A DNA stretch of 64,000 bases from Metridium senile (taxonomy: Eukaryota; Cnidaria; Anthozoa; Actiniaria; Metridiidae): the NCBI GenBank assembly GCA_949775045.1, contig OX459101.1:15523180-15587179 (forward strand), written 5' to 3'. The position numbers were made by a program, and so were the translations under genes. The notes beneath the pieces are model-generated. The model was given only the letters and a program-made list of their open reading frames with translations. It was not told the DNA's origin and did not search any database. Shown piece after piece: positions 12,526-25,061 of the stretch. Numbering within the stretch: position 1 is the first letter of the stretch; the number at the start of each line of letters is the position of its first letter.

Positions 12526-12612
12526 AAGGCTTGAGAACCAATGCCAGGATTCGAACCGAGAGCCTCCGCATTGCTGTATCCGCGCTTTAAGCCATTATAC
12601 TACTTAGTCATC
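12526..12612 (-). pseudogene. tRNA-like pseudogene or tRNA-derived SINE head
   Basis: On the minus strand an A-box-like stretch (gactaagtagtataatggc) is followed about 40 nt later by a good B box, GGTTCGAATCC, and about 20 nt further by a TTTTTT run that could terminate Pol III. A plausible anticodon arm (gcgc...atgcg) sits between them. The 7-nt sequences that should form the acceptor stem do not pair, so this is not a working tRNA as read. It is either a decayed tRNA gene or the promoter head of a SINE. Confidence 0.5.
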
Positions 12613-12747
12613 CGATGGGAAGTTAACAACAAAAACTCGTTTTATGTCATCAATTGTCGTTAGCATTCAAGTTCGTTAGTATTCTTTTTGAATATAATTG
12701 AAAAGTGATTGTTTAATATTTTCTTATGGGAATTCTAAAAATTAGTT

Positions 12748-12844
12748 ACATACCTAGAATGTTCGGCTATAAGCCTATATATCCCTTGAGCCTGCGGCCC
12801 GCGGGATATATATGGCTTATTATAACATCCATTCTCGGTATGTA
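12748..12844. repeat. Hairpin element upstream of the mosaic gene
   Basis: Imperfect palindrome: ttacatacctagaatg and gctataagcc on the left match ggcttat and cattctcggtatgtaa on the right, with ctgcggcccgcgg in the loop. It ends about 110 bp upstream of the start codon at 12958. Confidence 0.6.
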
Positions 12845-12892
12845 AATCTTACTTATTGTTCGTTTTTAGTTGTTATGGTAATCATGTGATTT

Positions 12893-12901
12893 ATTATTTA
12901 A
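12893..12901 (+). promoter_or_regulatory. Possible TATA-like box for the mosaic gene
   Basis: tatttaaaa lies about 57-65 bp upstream of the start codon at 12958, at a distance compatible with a short 5' leader. AT richness makes chance matches common. Confidence 0.25.
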
Positions 12902-12957
12902 AAACATAGGTCAATAAAGGACGCAAGAAAACAAGACCGAACATCACTTCATCAACC

Positions 12958-13299
12958 ATGTCCACAATGTTGGCCTCTGTTCTTGTTTTACTTGCAATTG
13001 GAGTACACAAAAGTTTCTGTACTCTAGAGCGTCAGAGAGAACGCATCTATACCGCATCTCCCAATCAAATACTAACGTCTGCACAAGAGATAGAAAAACT
13101 CCAACAGAAGTCAACGAAAGTCGACGATAAGATGTCCTGTGTGTTTGCTTGCTCTAGTGAGCCATGGTGTAGATCGGTTAATTTCAAAACCACACCTGAG
13201 AGAAACGGCTTTCACGTTTGTGAGCTTTTATCCCACCTTCACTTTTGTGATGGTGTAAATTTGACACAGCACGAGAACTACACTCACTACAGTTTTGAG
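12958..13299 (+). CDS. Secreted mosaic protein, exon 1: signal peptide + PAN/apple-like domain
   Basis: 114 codons from an ATG preceded by caacc. Residues 1-21 form a signal peptide (LASVLVLLAIGV core). Residues about 46-114 resemble a PAN/apple module, with a Cys-rich core MSCVFACSSEPWCRSVNF followed by a CELL motif, as in many cnidarian extracellular proteins; such modules bind proteins or sugars. Two N-glycosylation sequons (NLT, NYT) are present. The exon ends in phase 0 at GAG|gtaagt. The inferred full order is signal-PAN-cbEGF-Ig-CUB-fibrinogen-like-D8C, on exons at 14814, 39545, 40523, 45183, 46006 and 50810. All are on the plus strand and their junction phases agree. No transmembrane segment appears in any exon, so a secreted matrix, mucus or recognition protein is likely. 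Further exons could be missed in the 24.7-kb intron. Confidence 0.82.
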
Positions 13300-14813
13300 G
13301 TAAGTCAGTAACGATTTATAAACAATTTTCACACATTTAGTGAATGTTTAATGTGATAATATTTTTTCATGTTTTAACGTAAAATTTCTGAAGAGTGATT
13401 CCAAACCGGAAATCATTAAATAGTGGTGTTTTTTTTTGCTGTATTTTTCAAGTCTGTCCAAACTATTATAATTCTTTATTCTTGTTTCGGTTTGATCCAT
13501 GTCGTACAGAACCGAACTGAAGTGAAAAGCGAACAAGTTAAATGGCACCCTACCTTGGATGCACAGGTTTCAGGATTATTACGGTTTAGAATAGTTGAGT
13601 CGGTAGTATCGAAGTGTGCGTAAGGATTTGCGGTTATGCGGTTTCGGTTTCGGTGTGGTGTGGTTTTGCGTTTTTTTCCATTTATAGGTGCGGTTTTGCA
13701 AAAGTGAGCGGTTTGCAAATTCTTTATCATTTCGGACTCGGTGAACGTTGACAAACGTTGGTTTACGGTGAAAAATTATCATGCAGATCATTTCACTTCG
13801 GTTTGTTTTGCTTTTTGCCAAGTTTTATGTATTTATTACGGTTGCGGTTTTTTGTGAATTTTTGTGTAGTTTTGTGGTTTTGTCTATTTTGTGCGGTTCT
13901 GCGGTTTCCAATAACCCCTTACGCCTCCCTCAGTATTTTGTGATTATTTCATTTTGTTTGGTAGAGTATCATTCCAAAAAACTCTGGCCACTCTAGACAT
14001 CTCCAACAAAAATCATCGCCATCGATTTCACTTCCTGTCAAACCTGTTTGTTGCCAGCATCGTTTGTGATTTTCACTTGTCTCCTTCGTGTTTGTTACCA
14101 TCATCTTATTTATAGTTTCAAAGGCCACTTTGACCTTAATATTAGTTGACTTTCCTCATATTTCTTCGGAGGCAGTTTTATAACAGCAGTTAAAGAACTC
14201 ACATATGTGTTTCAAGTGACATACGGTCGACCTTACTACTCTATCGACTGATATATTTTGAAATTAGAGCCATATATTTTATACTAAGATTAATCGTACG
14301 AACAAAATCATAAACCTTTTCCTCTGAAACTATAAATGGCAACTCGCCTCTCAATTTAATGGTAAAATGAATTATCATGAACAGACTTAACAACACTTAT
14401 TTAGGATTTTAGTTGCAAACTAAAAAATGAAAATTCAAAATGAAAACTCGCAAAAGATGCGATTACAATTGTTTTTGTTGTAATGTTATTTGAGATTACT
14501 GTGTTAGCAGTATTTGTAAAAAAAAAGCAGTTTTATTTACTACATCACATATTTGTATTTCGAGCCAATAAAAATCGAGCAGCCAGGGATATAAAAGAAG
14601 CAAGCCCCTCTGGTATCCAGAGTAATGGCACGCACGTTCAAACTCATTCTCATTTAATGAGCATCATTTTATCTGAGTTCACTTCAAAATTCACATAAAT
14701 ATCTTAAACTTAATTACCTTGTCAACAAATAGTACCCTAATGATTGAACCTATATTTAGACTTATGTATAACAGGAATAATGAAATAGTTCTTTTTAATT
14801 TGTTATATTACAG
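13300..14813 (+). other. Intron 1 of the mosaic gene
   Basis: Bounded by GAG|gtaagt and a tgttatattacag acceptor. The part at 13580-13910 is low-complexity G/T-rich sequence built from degenerate cggttt units. No gene is supported here. Confidence 0.7.
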
Positions 14814-14853
14814 GAACCGGGCGGCAAAAACATCCCCCTTTGGTGTAAAAAAG
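14814..14853 (+). CDS. Mosaic protein exon 2 (40 nt)
   Basis: A short exon between ttatattacag and AAAAAG|gtaaga. It reads EPGGKNIPLWCKK in the frame left by exon 1 (phase 0) and ends in phase 1, exactly what the following EGF exon needs: its last G plus AT of exon 3 makes the Asp of the DIDEC motif. The Cys here probably closes the PAN disulphide pattern. Confidence 0.72.
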
Positions 14854-14875
14854 GTAAGACTGTTTAAATGTTTTA

Positions 14876-15278
14876 TTTGTTTGTTTGTTTGTTTGTTTGT
14901 TTGTTTGTTTGTTTGTTTGTTTGTTTGTTTGTTTGTTTGTTTGTTTGTTTGTTTGTTTGTTTGTTTGTTTGTTTGTTTGTTTGTTTGTTTGTTTGTTTGT
15001 TTGTTTGTTTGTTTGTTTGTTTGTTTGTTTGTTTGTTTGTTTGTTTGTTTGTTTGTTTGTTTGTTTGTTTGTTTGTTTGTTTGTTTGTTTGTTTGTTTGT
15101 TTGTTTGTTTGTTTGTTTGTTTGTTTGTTTGTTTGTTTGTTTGTTTGTTTGTTTGTTTGTTTGTTTGTTTGTTTGTTTGTTTGTTTGTTTGTTTGTTTGT
15201 TTGTTTGTTTGTTTGTTTGTTTGTTTGTTTGTTTGTTTGTTTGTTTGTTTGTTTGTTTGTTTGTTTGTTTGTTTGTTT
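14876..15278. repeat. (TTTG)n microsatellite, ~100 copies
   Basis: About 400 bp of nearly perfect TTTG units, starting 22 bp after the donor of exon 2. All long frames through it (LFVC or NKQT repeats) are artefacts. Confidence 0.97.
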
Positions 15279-15314
15279 GCACAACAACAACACTAGTGAT
15301 AGTTGGCTGACGTT

Positions 15315-15773
15315 AAAGTGCATATGTTATGACATTTTTTGTGGTCGTTTCTAGAAGAAGGATAGGTGCTAAATACGATTCCGATATCGAAATCACGATT
15401 AAAAGAACCAAGAACCATTTGATATTGTGTTATAGGGCAAGCGTTGCAAACAAAATGACGGCACAAGGCCTAGTCACATGTTCATTTGGTCGCGCACTGA
15501 AGGCATTTTTCAAAGCATATTGCATGATTAATGAAAACATATTTGTAAGCGCTATTTTCGTTGTGAAATTGTACTATATGCCTTGAAAAATGACCGTTGA
15601 CTAGGCCCTGTGACGTCATTTTGTTTTCAAAATGCAAACACTATCCTATACCACCTTACAAAAATGGTGCTTTGTTCTGTTAATCGTGATTCCAATATCG
15701 GAGTCGTGTTCAGCACCTATCGTACTTCTAGAAACGACCACGAAAAAAATCATGGCATGTATATGCACTTTTA
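15315..15773. mobile_element. Foldback MITE (family F), copy 1
   Basis: Both halves are inverted copies: aaagtgcatat, then gtggtcgtttctagaag on the left, and cttctagaaacgaccac, then atatgcactttt on the right, with matching internal blocks (tgacg..aca, ggcctagtcaca, gcgctattttcg). About 460 bp with no coding content. A second copy at 58.63-59.84 kb is split by another element. Confidence 0.8.
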
Positions 15774-18305
15774 GGTGGTAGGCCTAGATAGAAGGCATGT
15801 TTTTTTGCATGTCAATGCATGTCTTAAACTACATAAGTCACAGAACTTTAAGACCAGCTAGCACGGTTATGTTCTTCATAAATCATAATTTAAAAAAAAA
15901 AATGGAATTTGAAGTGTGAAATTTCACACTTTAAGTGTGATAAAAGCACAGGTATTATAGGCTATTCTTTTTAAAGATAGAGTGCACGCCATATAAGCGT
16001 GAAATAAAACTTAACTATTATACACTATTATTCACAAACTTGCACAAACTAGTGCTATCACTGAGGCAGAACAGTGCACGTGATAATTTCATAGCTACAT
16101 TTTTGGTGCAGATAATTATGCGTAAACGTGCGCTTCCAAGCTCATTTTAGTCACCGATACAAGACAGGACTGAAGCACATTTGGAGAACAGTTCACACTG
16201 GAGATATGTTTAATGTGGTAGGACGGCTCAATTTCTTACTTGTTATTTCCTTTTATTATTGTGTGTTGAAGGAATGCATGAAAAAGTACAATACAATACA
16301 ATAAACGTTATTGATACTCCCCAGAAGGAATCTTCCTATCAATTTACAAATATAATGTAATATAATATAATGATAAATATAATGAGTAAAAAAATATATA
16401 ATATATAAAAAACTAGGGATATTAAAAATTATAGTAATATAAATAGCAGTTCAATATATATATACAAAACTAAGAATAACGGTTAAGAATTAAAAGATAA
16501 ATTAAATTGCTAACAAAGCCATCTATTCACGTAATAGTCCTTAACTCTTTGCCTACGGAGACTATTATTGGATTTTTGACTGTTTTTGATGCGAAAAGTA
16601 AAAAAAATCGATTTCAATTCCAAATAAGGCGTTGTCAGAGAAACTGTTGCTGTTTCGAATTACCGATGGCTCAAGGTTTCTAGGAACGCCTTGCGGATTT
16701 TAGCTCGTCAGATTCCGAGTCAACACTTCGACCCTGAATTGAGTTAAAATCCAGTTTATAAGTGCTTTTTTCAGTCATTTGCTACTACAAGAGCCCCTAG
16801 TCATGCATCATTAAGTTTGTCTAGGTGGTGGAGACGCTCTTTTGGACGAATTCGAAAGTGGAAGACGATTTTACAAAGATAATAGCGCCAGCAGCTATGT
16901 CTATTGACAATGGCGTCGTTGGAGTAAAATCGGTTTCCTGGTCGTCTTGTAGTAGAAACCAGAACCAACCAAGGCAATTTTGGTGATTTTCGCCTTAGAA
17001 AGATGGCAATCGGTGCAATTTTTGTCCGGTTGGAGCGGGTGACTGGGCACTTATAAAAAATATATAAAAGATTGTGGTCTGGGCCATATGCTGTCTAAAA
17101 TTTACATAATTACCCACAATGCTTTTCGTCTTTAGATGGAGAAACGCGTTTTTGCGTTAGTAGGCTAAAAGAAACGGCTGTTGTGCGGCTCGTGGAAGAT
17201 TTTAGATCATAAAAAGTTAAGAAATCAAAAGAGCTGGGGCTAATGTGTTCTGAGAATGCCGAATTTTGCTTTTTAAATAATATTATTGGCATAAAAATCA
17301 GAGGTGAAAAATGACATTTATCGTGGTTGTTCTATGGCGCAAAAACGCACATTTTAACGTTCACCTTAACACAAAGGACTCTGTAGTTTATAAATAAGGA
17401 TCTCAGTCGATCAATTAAGTGTCAGATGTTGTGGAACTTACCAGGCAACACAGTTAACTATATATTAGAGCAATGACTTTCAAAGCGAGAAAGCTAGAAT
17501 TTTTGAAGTCACCAGTCCATCGCACAGAATTCTATTGTCTTTTTGGACATTTACTCAAGGCCCGCAAATTGATTCAAAATAGGCATAATTCGAATAAATT
17601 ATCGACATTCATAGTTCTGATTGGAACGGTTGACAAAAGGATAATTTCACTTGTCCGATTTAAGCCTATTTATTACCGAGAACAAAGGGAGTAGGATTAC
17701 TTAATTAGAGTTTTACAAATCGCAGCATAACTTATTACACCGCATAACTTATAGTCAGCCGCAGGAGCATTAGATAATAAGCTCAAATATTCAGCTTAAA
17801 AAAGAGAAGCTTATAAAAAAGGTTTTTGTAGAAGTAAAGGGTGCAAAATGTTGCTTGGATTACGATGTTAATTTTGCACCCCCTACCTAAGTTTAACCTG
17901 TTATTAAAACCCACAAATTACAGTTGGAATATTGGCTCCCCACAAAAAATGCCGTTTTTTGACAAATTTGAGCTCAAAAAAGAGAAGCTTAGTTATTGAC
18001 ATTATTAAACATTTGATATTGCAAACGTTTAGTCAACATTTCATCTTTGATTTGCACCCCCTACCTAACTGAGATCACCTTTTAAAAACTTTTAAAATAT
18101 ATTTTATTACACGAAGTTGAGCAATTTTGGCCTGTTTTCTTTGTAAAGTACCTCATTAAATACGCTTCGCCTGATTGAACTTCGCGCTCAAACAGCAGAA
18201 AAGACCCGGATGTGTCCGGGCATTCTGTGCGATGCCTGGGGGACTGATTTTTAAAGGGGCAGTAGGGAAAGAGTTAACCTTTTTTTTTTTTTAATTGTTA
18301 CTGAT
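15774..18305. other. Non-coding intron sequence
   Basis: No gene is supported. 16270-16330 (acaatacaataaacgttattg) looks like the 3' tail of a retroposon. A ~190-bp segment is duplicated at 17781 and 17968 (ctcaaaaaagagaagctta ... tttgcaccccctacctaa). Short ORFs at 17.1 and 17.5 kb lack recognisable motifs. Confidence 0.4.
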
Positions 18306-21300
18306 TTGGCACATCTAATTTTAGTCCAGGCAATCTACGGCATAAATATGCCTGACCTGGAACTAATTCCCACAAAAGAAATTCCAACTGATTTTGGTCC
18401 TCTAATAACCTCTCAATAACATATCAAAAGTCCCAGAAAATCCCAGCACGGCAACATTCCGAAAAAAAGAATTTAATTGAGGCAGTCGAAAAACGGTTTC
18501 TAGCGACATGGGAACGAGGCTGGTAAAATCATTCATCTTTGCGGTTCGAAAAAACAATGTAAAATGCACAAAAGTAACTTCTCGACATTGAAAACAACTA
18601 AAGCATACTTTGTAACAAAAATATCAATAACAGAAATGAATAATTTTGTGATTTTCTTAATACTTAGACTTCATAAATTTTCGAAAAAATTGTCAAATAA
18701 CTTAATGTTTAATTTGTTTGTAATAAATAGAAATTGCTGAGTTTGTTCAGTGTGTGATCTATCTAAAACCAGAAACTCATAACTAATCCCCTGAGTTTCT
18801 GCTAAAACTAGTTCACAAACGAGAGAATAAAAAAGTTTTAATCAATAATTTTTAATTGTAAGAAATAGAAATTACCGAGGTTGCTTATCAGTCAGACACT
18901 AGTGAAAACCGTCATGTTTATTTCTCGCGGGTATCGTATTTCCACTTGCCGAGTGGTTGTGACCGAAGTCAAGAACGCTAAGTATTTCACCTGTTTCAGA
19001 AGGAAACTAAACAAAGAATTCTGCATTTACTCTTGTTTTAAGGTAAGTAATGTATCGATGATTTGAGTGAGTTATTTTTAGTCAGTAATAGACTGATGTT
19101 GAAATGATTCAGATAAGACAAATCAGCTGATTTAAAAAAAAAAGTTATAACTTGGGATAGAGAATAATTCGAGTAGAGATCTGCAGATGTTTCCCTATTA
19201 GGTACTTTTTGGATTGATAATCAAGAACTGGATAGATTTTACTTTGTCCGCATTCTTTCCACAAAATCTAGTAGCATTTTTAATGTTGAATCAATTACAT
19301 TGGTGAGTCTAAAGTAAACGATATTGAAAAACACCTGGTTATTTGTTTAACTTTTTAACAGAAATTAACTAAATTTGAAAACCCCCCAAAAAGCTTTGTT
19401 TTGTGCCAGATTTTATCTCTTGCATTACATAATAAGTGCTGGGTTACCTGGTGGTACGTCAATATATTTTGGCGGGAAAATAATGCAGGTCTTCATAATG
19501 ATAAACCAAACCCCCCATTTTTACCGCAGTCTGCAAGTTATAAAGTTTATTGAAATTTACAATTTCTAAGTGTATCGTAGTTCTAATAGCAAGGTATAAA
19601 CTTAGACATTTTTATATGACAGGATGAATCACGATGGAATACCCCCAATGCAAAATTTGTCATACAGCTATTGAAACCGACGGCGTTGTTCTCACCTCCT
19701 AAGGCAGATATGGCGTCAATCGTGCAAGTAAGACAAGGGGGGACACACGATTAGCGTTGTTCAAGGCGATAGTGTACACAAAGAATGTCGGCAGAGATAC
19801 ATCCACCCAAGTAACATTGCAAAATATGTACGTGTGAAGAGGCGGGACACGCCCAAATAACTTTTCGTTCGCGCAGAAACTTGCCGTTTAATTTTAAAAA
19901 AGACTGCCTATTTTGTGGAACGGAGATTGACAAAGAACAAGAACGAAAAAGGGACGGGTTGTGTGCACAGTTAGAACCATTGACATACAGGAGACAATAT
20001 TAAACGCATGCGAGGCCAGAGGGGATGAGTGGGCCGAGATGGTACGCGCGAATATTCAAAGTGTCCACGACCTTCCTGCTGCTGATGCCATATATCACCA
20101 TTCATGTAGCACAAATTTTAGGACAAAGATGAATATCCCAGTAGTATTTAGTAGCGATCAGCCAGAAAAAAAGAAAATGAAAACTGGGCGTCCAGTAGAC
20201 CAAAACCTGAACGACGCCTTTTTAAAGGTAGTCAAATATTTAGAAGAAAACGATGACGAACAAGTTACTGTTTCTGATTTGACTGAAAAAATTCAAGAGG
20301 TTTTAGGAGAGTCGGCTGTTGGAAGTGCTTATAGCACCCGTCATATGAAAGAACGAATAATGGAGCATTTGGGAGAGAACGTGGTAATTACAAGCAAACC
20401 TGGAAAGACAAATATCGTAATTTTCAGAAGTACTGCCGCTTCTATTTTAGAAGAGTTTCACGCGAAGCAGAAAGAACAAGCGAATCCTGAAGACGAGAAA
20501 TTTGATGTTATTAGAGCTGCAGCAAAGCTTTTACGCAGTGATCTAAAGGCAATAGAGACAACCGACGACTTCTACCCTTTAATTGAGACTGACGTTGAAA
20601 GCCCTACAGTACTTGTAGGGGACGATACAGATCTACTTGTTCTCTTATACTTTTACACAAGGCAAGACGGATGCGACCTCTTCTTTCGCCCAGAACCTAA
20701 GTCCACCTCAACACAAATCAAAGTATGGAACATGCGAAGAGTCCAAGCAGAGTTGGGTGGCGCTATGTGTAATAATATATTGTTCCTGCATGCGATTTCT
20801 GGATGTGACACAACGTCTCGTCCCTTTGGAATTGGAAAGTCAGCACCTCTCAAGAAATTCTGTGACTCCAGCTACTACCGAGAACAAGCAAGAAAGTTTG
20901 ATGCAGTTGATACCTGCGCAGATGATGTAGTTACAGCAGGCGAGAATGCCCTAGTCACGATGTATGGAGGGAGGCAAGGACAGCTTGCAACACCGTAGAT
21001 ATATATCACGAGAAAGTATGTACAAGAGGCCGTCAAGTCGAGCCCCAGAATCTGCCCCCAACATCAGGAGCAGCTAAATTCCACCGCATGAGGGTATTCC
21101 TGCAGGTGAAACAGTGGTAGGGTGAGGATGAGGATCTGTCAATCGAGGACTGGGGTTGGAAACTACGTGGAAACCAGGTTTTTCCGATTACCACTGAACT
21201 CCCAGCAGCACCAGATAACTTACTCAAGATGATACGATGTAACTGCTCCACGGACTGCTCGACCGCAAGATGTACCTGCCGCAAGCATGGACTTGACTGC

Positions 21301-21957
21301 TCCTTGGCATGTGGTCAGTGCCGAGGCACTGGTTGTTCAAATAGCAGCATTGATCCAAATGAAGATACCAATTAGAAACTTTTCCAACTATTTATCGATC
21401 CAATGTGAGTTACTGTAGGTTCATAAGGTAATGGATTGTATATCGCACGAGGGATAATTAAATGGGTAATACTGTCGAGCGAGACAAACCGGCCGTATAG
21501 ATGGCCATAATACAAACACTAAAAGAGTTCAACACTTTGCACTATTTACCACTAAATAGAATAAGCATAGTGTTTGTATTCTATTGATGCAATTTTTCGA
21601 AAATTCACATTTCGCTTGTTTACTGGCGTGCTTACAGCAATTTATGAATAAAAAAATATGTCTGTGTGCTTTTTATTGATATTTACTGTTTCCATGCAAA
21701 ACTATCGCAGTTTCGATAAAATCTAAGCAAATTACAGGGCACTTCCGGTTTGAGCCTCGTTTTCATGTAGTAGGCAAAAGACCTCTCTACCAAAAGCTAA
21801 ATATCGGAGTGTTGCCGTGCTGGGATTTTTTGGGACTTTTAGTATGTTGTTCTAGACATTAATTCTAACATGTTTTCGAAGAGAAAGCTTTTGTGGGAAT
21901 TAGTTCCAGGTCCTACCATAGATTGCATGGACTATATCTCAAATGGCGCTCTTTAAT
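18306..21957. mobile_element. 3.65-kb element with ~200-bp inverted arms enclosing a gene relic
   Basis: The left arm (about 18306-18520) and right arm (about 21745-21957) are inverted copies. Shared blocks include acctggaactaattcccaca, aatcccagcacggcaaca and gaacgaggct (right arm: aaacgaggct). The arms differ by small indels, so the element is old. Between them lies the degraded PIN-like/CXC gene. No clear target duplication was found. Confidence 0.6.
19632..21375 (+). pseudogene. Degraded multicopy invertebrate gene: zinc-finger N-terminus, PIN-like core, CXC tail
   Basis: The 345-aa open piece (19961-20998) is the middle of a longer protein. It has a CX2C-type N-terminal region preserved only across frameshifts (CKIC at 19648, a VHKEC block near 19772, DCLFCG near 19905, YHHSC near 20095) and a PIN-like segment with VGDDTDLLVLL near residue 218. 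HAISGCDTTSRPFGIGK follows near residue 277. After the stop at 20996 another frame continues to a Cys-rich CXC-like tail (CNCSTDCSTARCTC at 21234-21275) ending at 21375. Many uncharacterised invertebrate proteins share this order. Residues ~180-210 jump directly to the PIN block, suggesting an internal deletion. Several frameshifts and stops make it non-functional. The DDTD acidic run is kept. Confidence 0.72.
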
Positions 21958-23662
21958 AGTTACGATAAACTTAGTGATTTTTCATTATTCCCCGAAGGAA
22001 AGAATGATGACATTGTTAATTAAAGTTGTTTAACTTGTATATTCGAATTGATTTAAGGTATCATGGTATATTATCTTCCAAAACATGTAAATTTCAAAAA
22101 ACTATTTCTGGTGTTCGTTTTATTAAAGACTATAGTTTTAGGAAATAATTTTTGTGAAAAGTATTTTTCTGCAGTAGATATTTTGAAAAAACGATTTTTC
22201 TTGCTTGAAATAGTGACGCTTAGTTGACAGGAATCTATCAGCAACTGCATATGATAATATCATGTTACACAACAACTGTGTCTCATTGAAAGCCTTATTG
22301 AGCGTGTAGAAGCATTTTAAAAAGCGAATAATATGATCACGATTTCCATAGTATCATAGTTTTTGAGTTTATTACAAAAAAACCTATATATTTCTTCAGA
22401 TTAATCTCAAAAGTATTGATATGTTCATAATCTTTATAAATACCTCGGAATGCGGGCATTTCCCTCATTATTATTTAGTATGCTCTCAGTGTTTTGCCGC
22501 TTTTGCCTTTCTCTTTAACCTGCCTCTTGCTATACATTTGCCTATGCCTCTCAACCTCTTTTTTTTCCAACTTTTCTTGCTGATCTTTCCATTGTTTTAC
22601 ATGTCTAATACTCAGAGCAAAGTTTGATTGTTTACACCATACTTTAGAAATCAAAGGCCACCTATGGCCAACTCGTGGATCATTGTTAGAACATTTTAAA
22701 AGCGCTTACAGTTTAGACCACTTTTAATGTTGACTATGTAGGTTATATTTAAACTAGACGCATATCTGCGTGAACTTGGGCTCCATTACGATTATGTAAT
22801 TATTTTCTCGGATTAGCTTGAGATGATTTGAAGTGAAAAATAAGTATTCAATGTTGTTGTTTTATTTGTATTTTTTTTGGTTGTCGTCCGTTTCCCTTAC
22901 GTTAGGGAAAGGCAGCTATTTCCAACGAAAATCGCTGAAAGTCAGTCAGACGGTTGATGTGAGCAACAAAAAGACACTGTAAGAGTTTCATTTTATTTTA
23001 TTAAGAATTAAGGCAAAAAATTGTACGTTAAAAAATCCCCATATATTCTATAGTAAATCAACACAGATAGTGAGCTTGGGCTACCTGTGGTTCGATCTTC
23101 GGTTCGTGCAGAGATACATGCGAGTTCAAAGAGTGTCTAAGAAACAGTGTTATTAAGTTGTTCTTGCAAAAAAAACGCCAGAAAAAGGAAAATAGATAGT
23201 CATTGAAGCAATTGGTGTTATATTTGAGGCGATTTGGGCTGTTGGGTGTAGTTTTCAGAGAGGCCGTTTCAGCTGTTTATAGTTGTTGTTGTCGGAGGTT
23301 TAAAAGCGATCACGTTATCTGACATATTGTAAAGAAAGAAATATTACTTTCATTTACATATACATAGATCGTAAGTTGAACTGCTAGATAATAGGGTGAA
23401 GCGATTTTTAAAACTTAAAAGTTTTGCGAATAAGTTTGTTGTTCTGTGCAAGAAGCTAAAGTGCTCGGCAATCGTCAGTTTCAATCGCTTATCTACGAAT
23501 TAATAGGAATAGTAGTCAATAAAATTAAACTATTGACAGATAAACTGGTTATTTTAATCAAAAATATAAAAGAAATAATTACAATAAGCAATATATTTAC
23601 CCTAAAACATCACTAAAGTATTAGACTGTTGTTGTCTTCACTTCTAGTGTGTATCGTACTCG
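21958..23662. other. Non-coding intron sequence
   Basis: No supported gene or strong repeat. AT-rich throughout; short ORFs lack motifs. Confidence 0.35.
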
Positions 23663-24657
23663 TCGCCAACTATTCCGGCCATGCGCCCACTCACAAGGTC
23701 AGCGGTGCAACATAAAAGCAGTAGATAATTTTATCAGATTTTACAAAGAAATGTATAGAGGATCAAAGTTCTTTTCGAATTATAAAATTCTTGGTAAGGA
23801 TTTGTCAATTTACCTAACTGGAAATATATTGTATGACATTAAAGCATTTGATTTTAACCAAACATAGCTTTATTCATTAAAAATAAACCCTGCCTTTCGA
23901 TAGTTCACGGTTTTCAGTTTCCTTCCCATACATGCTCTGTATTCAGGAATTTTCAGATTGTAAAGTTGCAAGAAAAACACGAAAAGTGTGATATTCATAG
24001 CATCATTTTTCAAAATCAAAGCTTGTTACCTCATTTACCGTGGCTGTTCCAGAAACTAAATACATCTTACATTGCTTGTGTGTAATTTGTCGTCGATCGA
24101 ACGAGGTTTTACCTTTCCTTTTTAACTTTGAAAAAGCTCCAAATTGAATTGACGTTCGTAAGACGCCATATACTTGCAATCCTTCCTTCAAGTAGAGGTA
24201 CTTTGTGATGCGATAACTTTGGAAATTCTTCGCAAACTAAGACATGTTTGATACCAAAATGAAGCTTGTTTTCCCAACTCTTATTTACAATAGAGTTTTA
24301 TGGGATAGCTGTTAAAGAAAAGGCAAACCGTAGCAAGAAAGTTGGGTTTCATCGAGTGCGGGCTTGAGCGAGCTTGGGCTTCCTGTGGCTTTCCTCAAAT
24401 CGTCGACATGTCGTTGTTTTTTCGCTCGTAAATGACCAATTTTATAACATTGAACTCCACAAATGTTTCAGAATTACAGTTTGATAGTTGCTTCAATATC
24501 TTTTGGTGTTAAATTGACTTAAAGAATCGTATTTAACTTAGTTTTGTACAATTGATTTTGATTCTATCTTGGATTCCCGAATCCGTGTTTACTTTCTATT
24601 TTACGCATGGTATCCGCTGGCCTCGATGACTGGCGGGAAGTCCGGAATAGTTGGCGA
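23663..24657. mobile_element. ~1-kb element with ~44-bp imperfect terminal inverted repeats
   Basis: tcgccaactattccgg starts at 23663 and its reverse complement ends at 24657. Beyond the 16 perfect bases the match continues more weakly to cagcgg. The interior has no recognisable transposase, so it is probably non-autonomous. Confidence 0.5.
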
Positions 24658-25061
24658 TGCTCTATAAAGAATGCTTACCGGCAATACTGTTAAATATCCA
24701 GTAGTAACAGCTTCGTCCTTTGTAACTGGTTGTGGGTGAATCCATTCCATAGCATGAAAGGATGGATAAAAAGTAGCTTCTGTTTATAGCAGGGAAGATA
24801 TCTCGATAAATTTGATCATAATAAGTTGGTTCGCTTAGTTCGCTCGTAAATTGCATGATCTTTAGTAAAATTCACAGTGACCATTTCCGAAAACATTCGA
24901 CATAAACTTATGTGTAATTCTACTGCGAATCGTGTGGCGTGAGCACATAAAATATGAGAGTATTCGCGATTACTTCGACCGAGAAATCATTCCTTCAGAC
25001 GAATCAAATATCCATGTGCTCGAAGTACGCTGACCGAGATCTTGGGGCTCAAAAGTTTACA

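Noticed and set aside
12526..12612. Functional tRNA gene
   Set aside because: The acceptor stem does not pair at most positions; kept only as a tRNA-like pseudogene.
14719..15354. Long ORFs of LFVC or NKQT repeats
   Set aside because: They are translations of the (TTTG)n microsatellite in all frames.
18881..19066. Cys-containing 61-aa plus-strand ORF with a strong gtaagt donor, possible extra exon of the mosaic gene
   Set aside because: Its acceptor and open phase do not fit the phase-1 joins of that gene, it lies inside a mobile element, and no domain is recognised.
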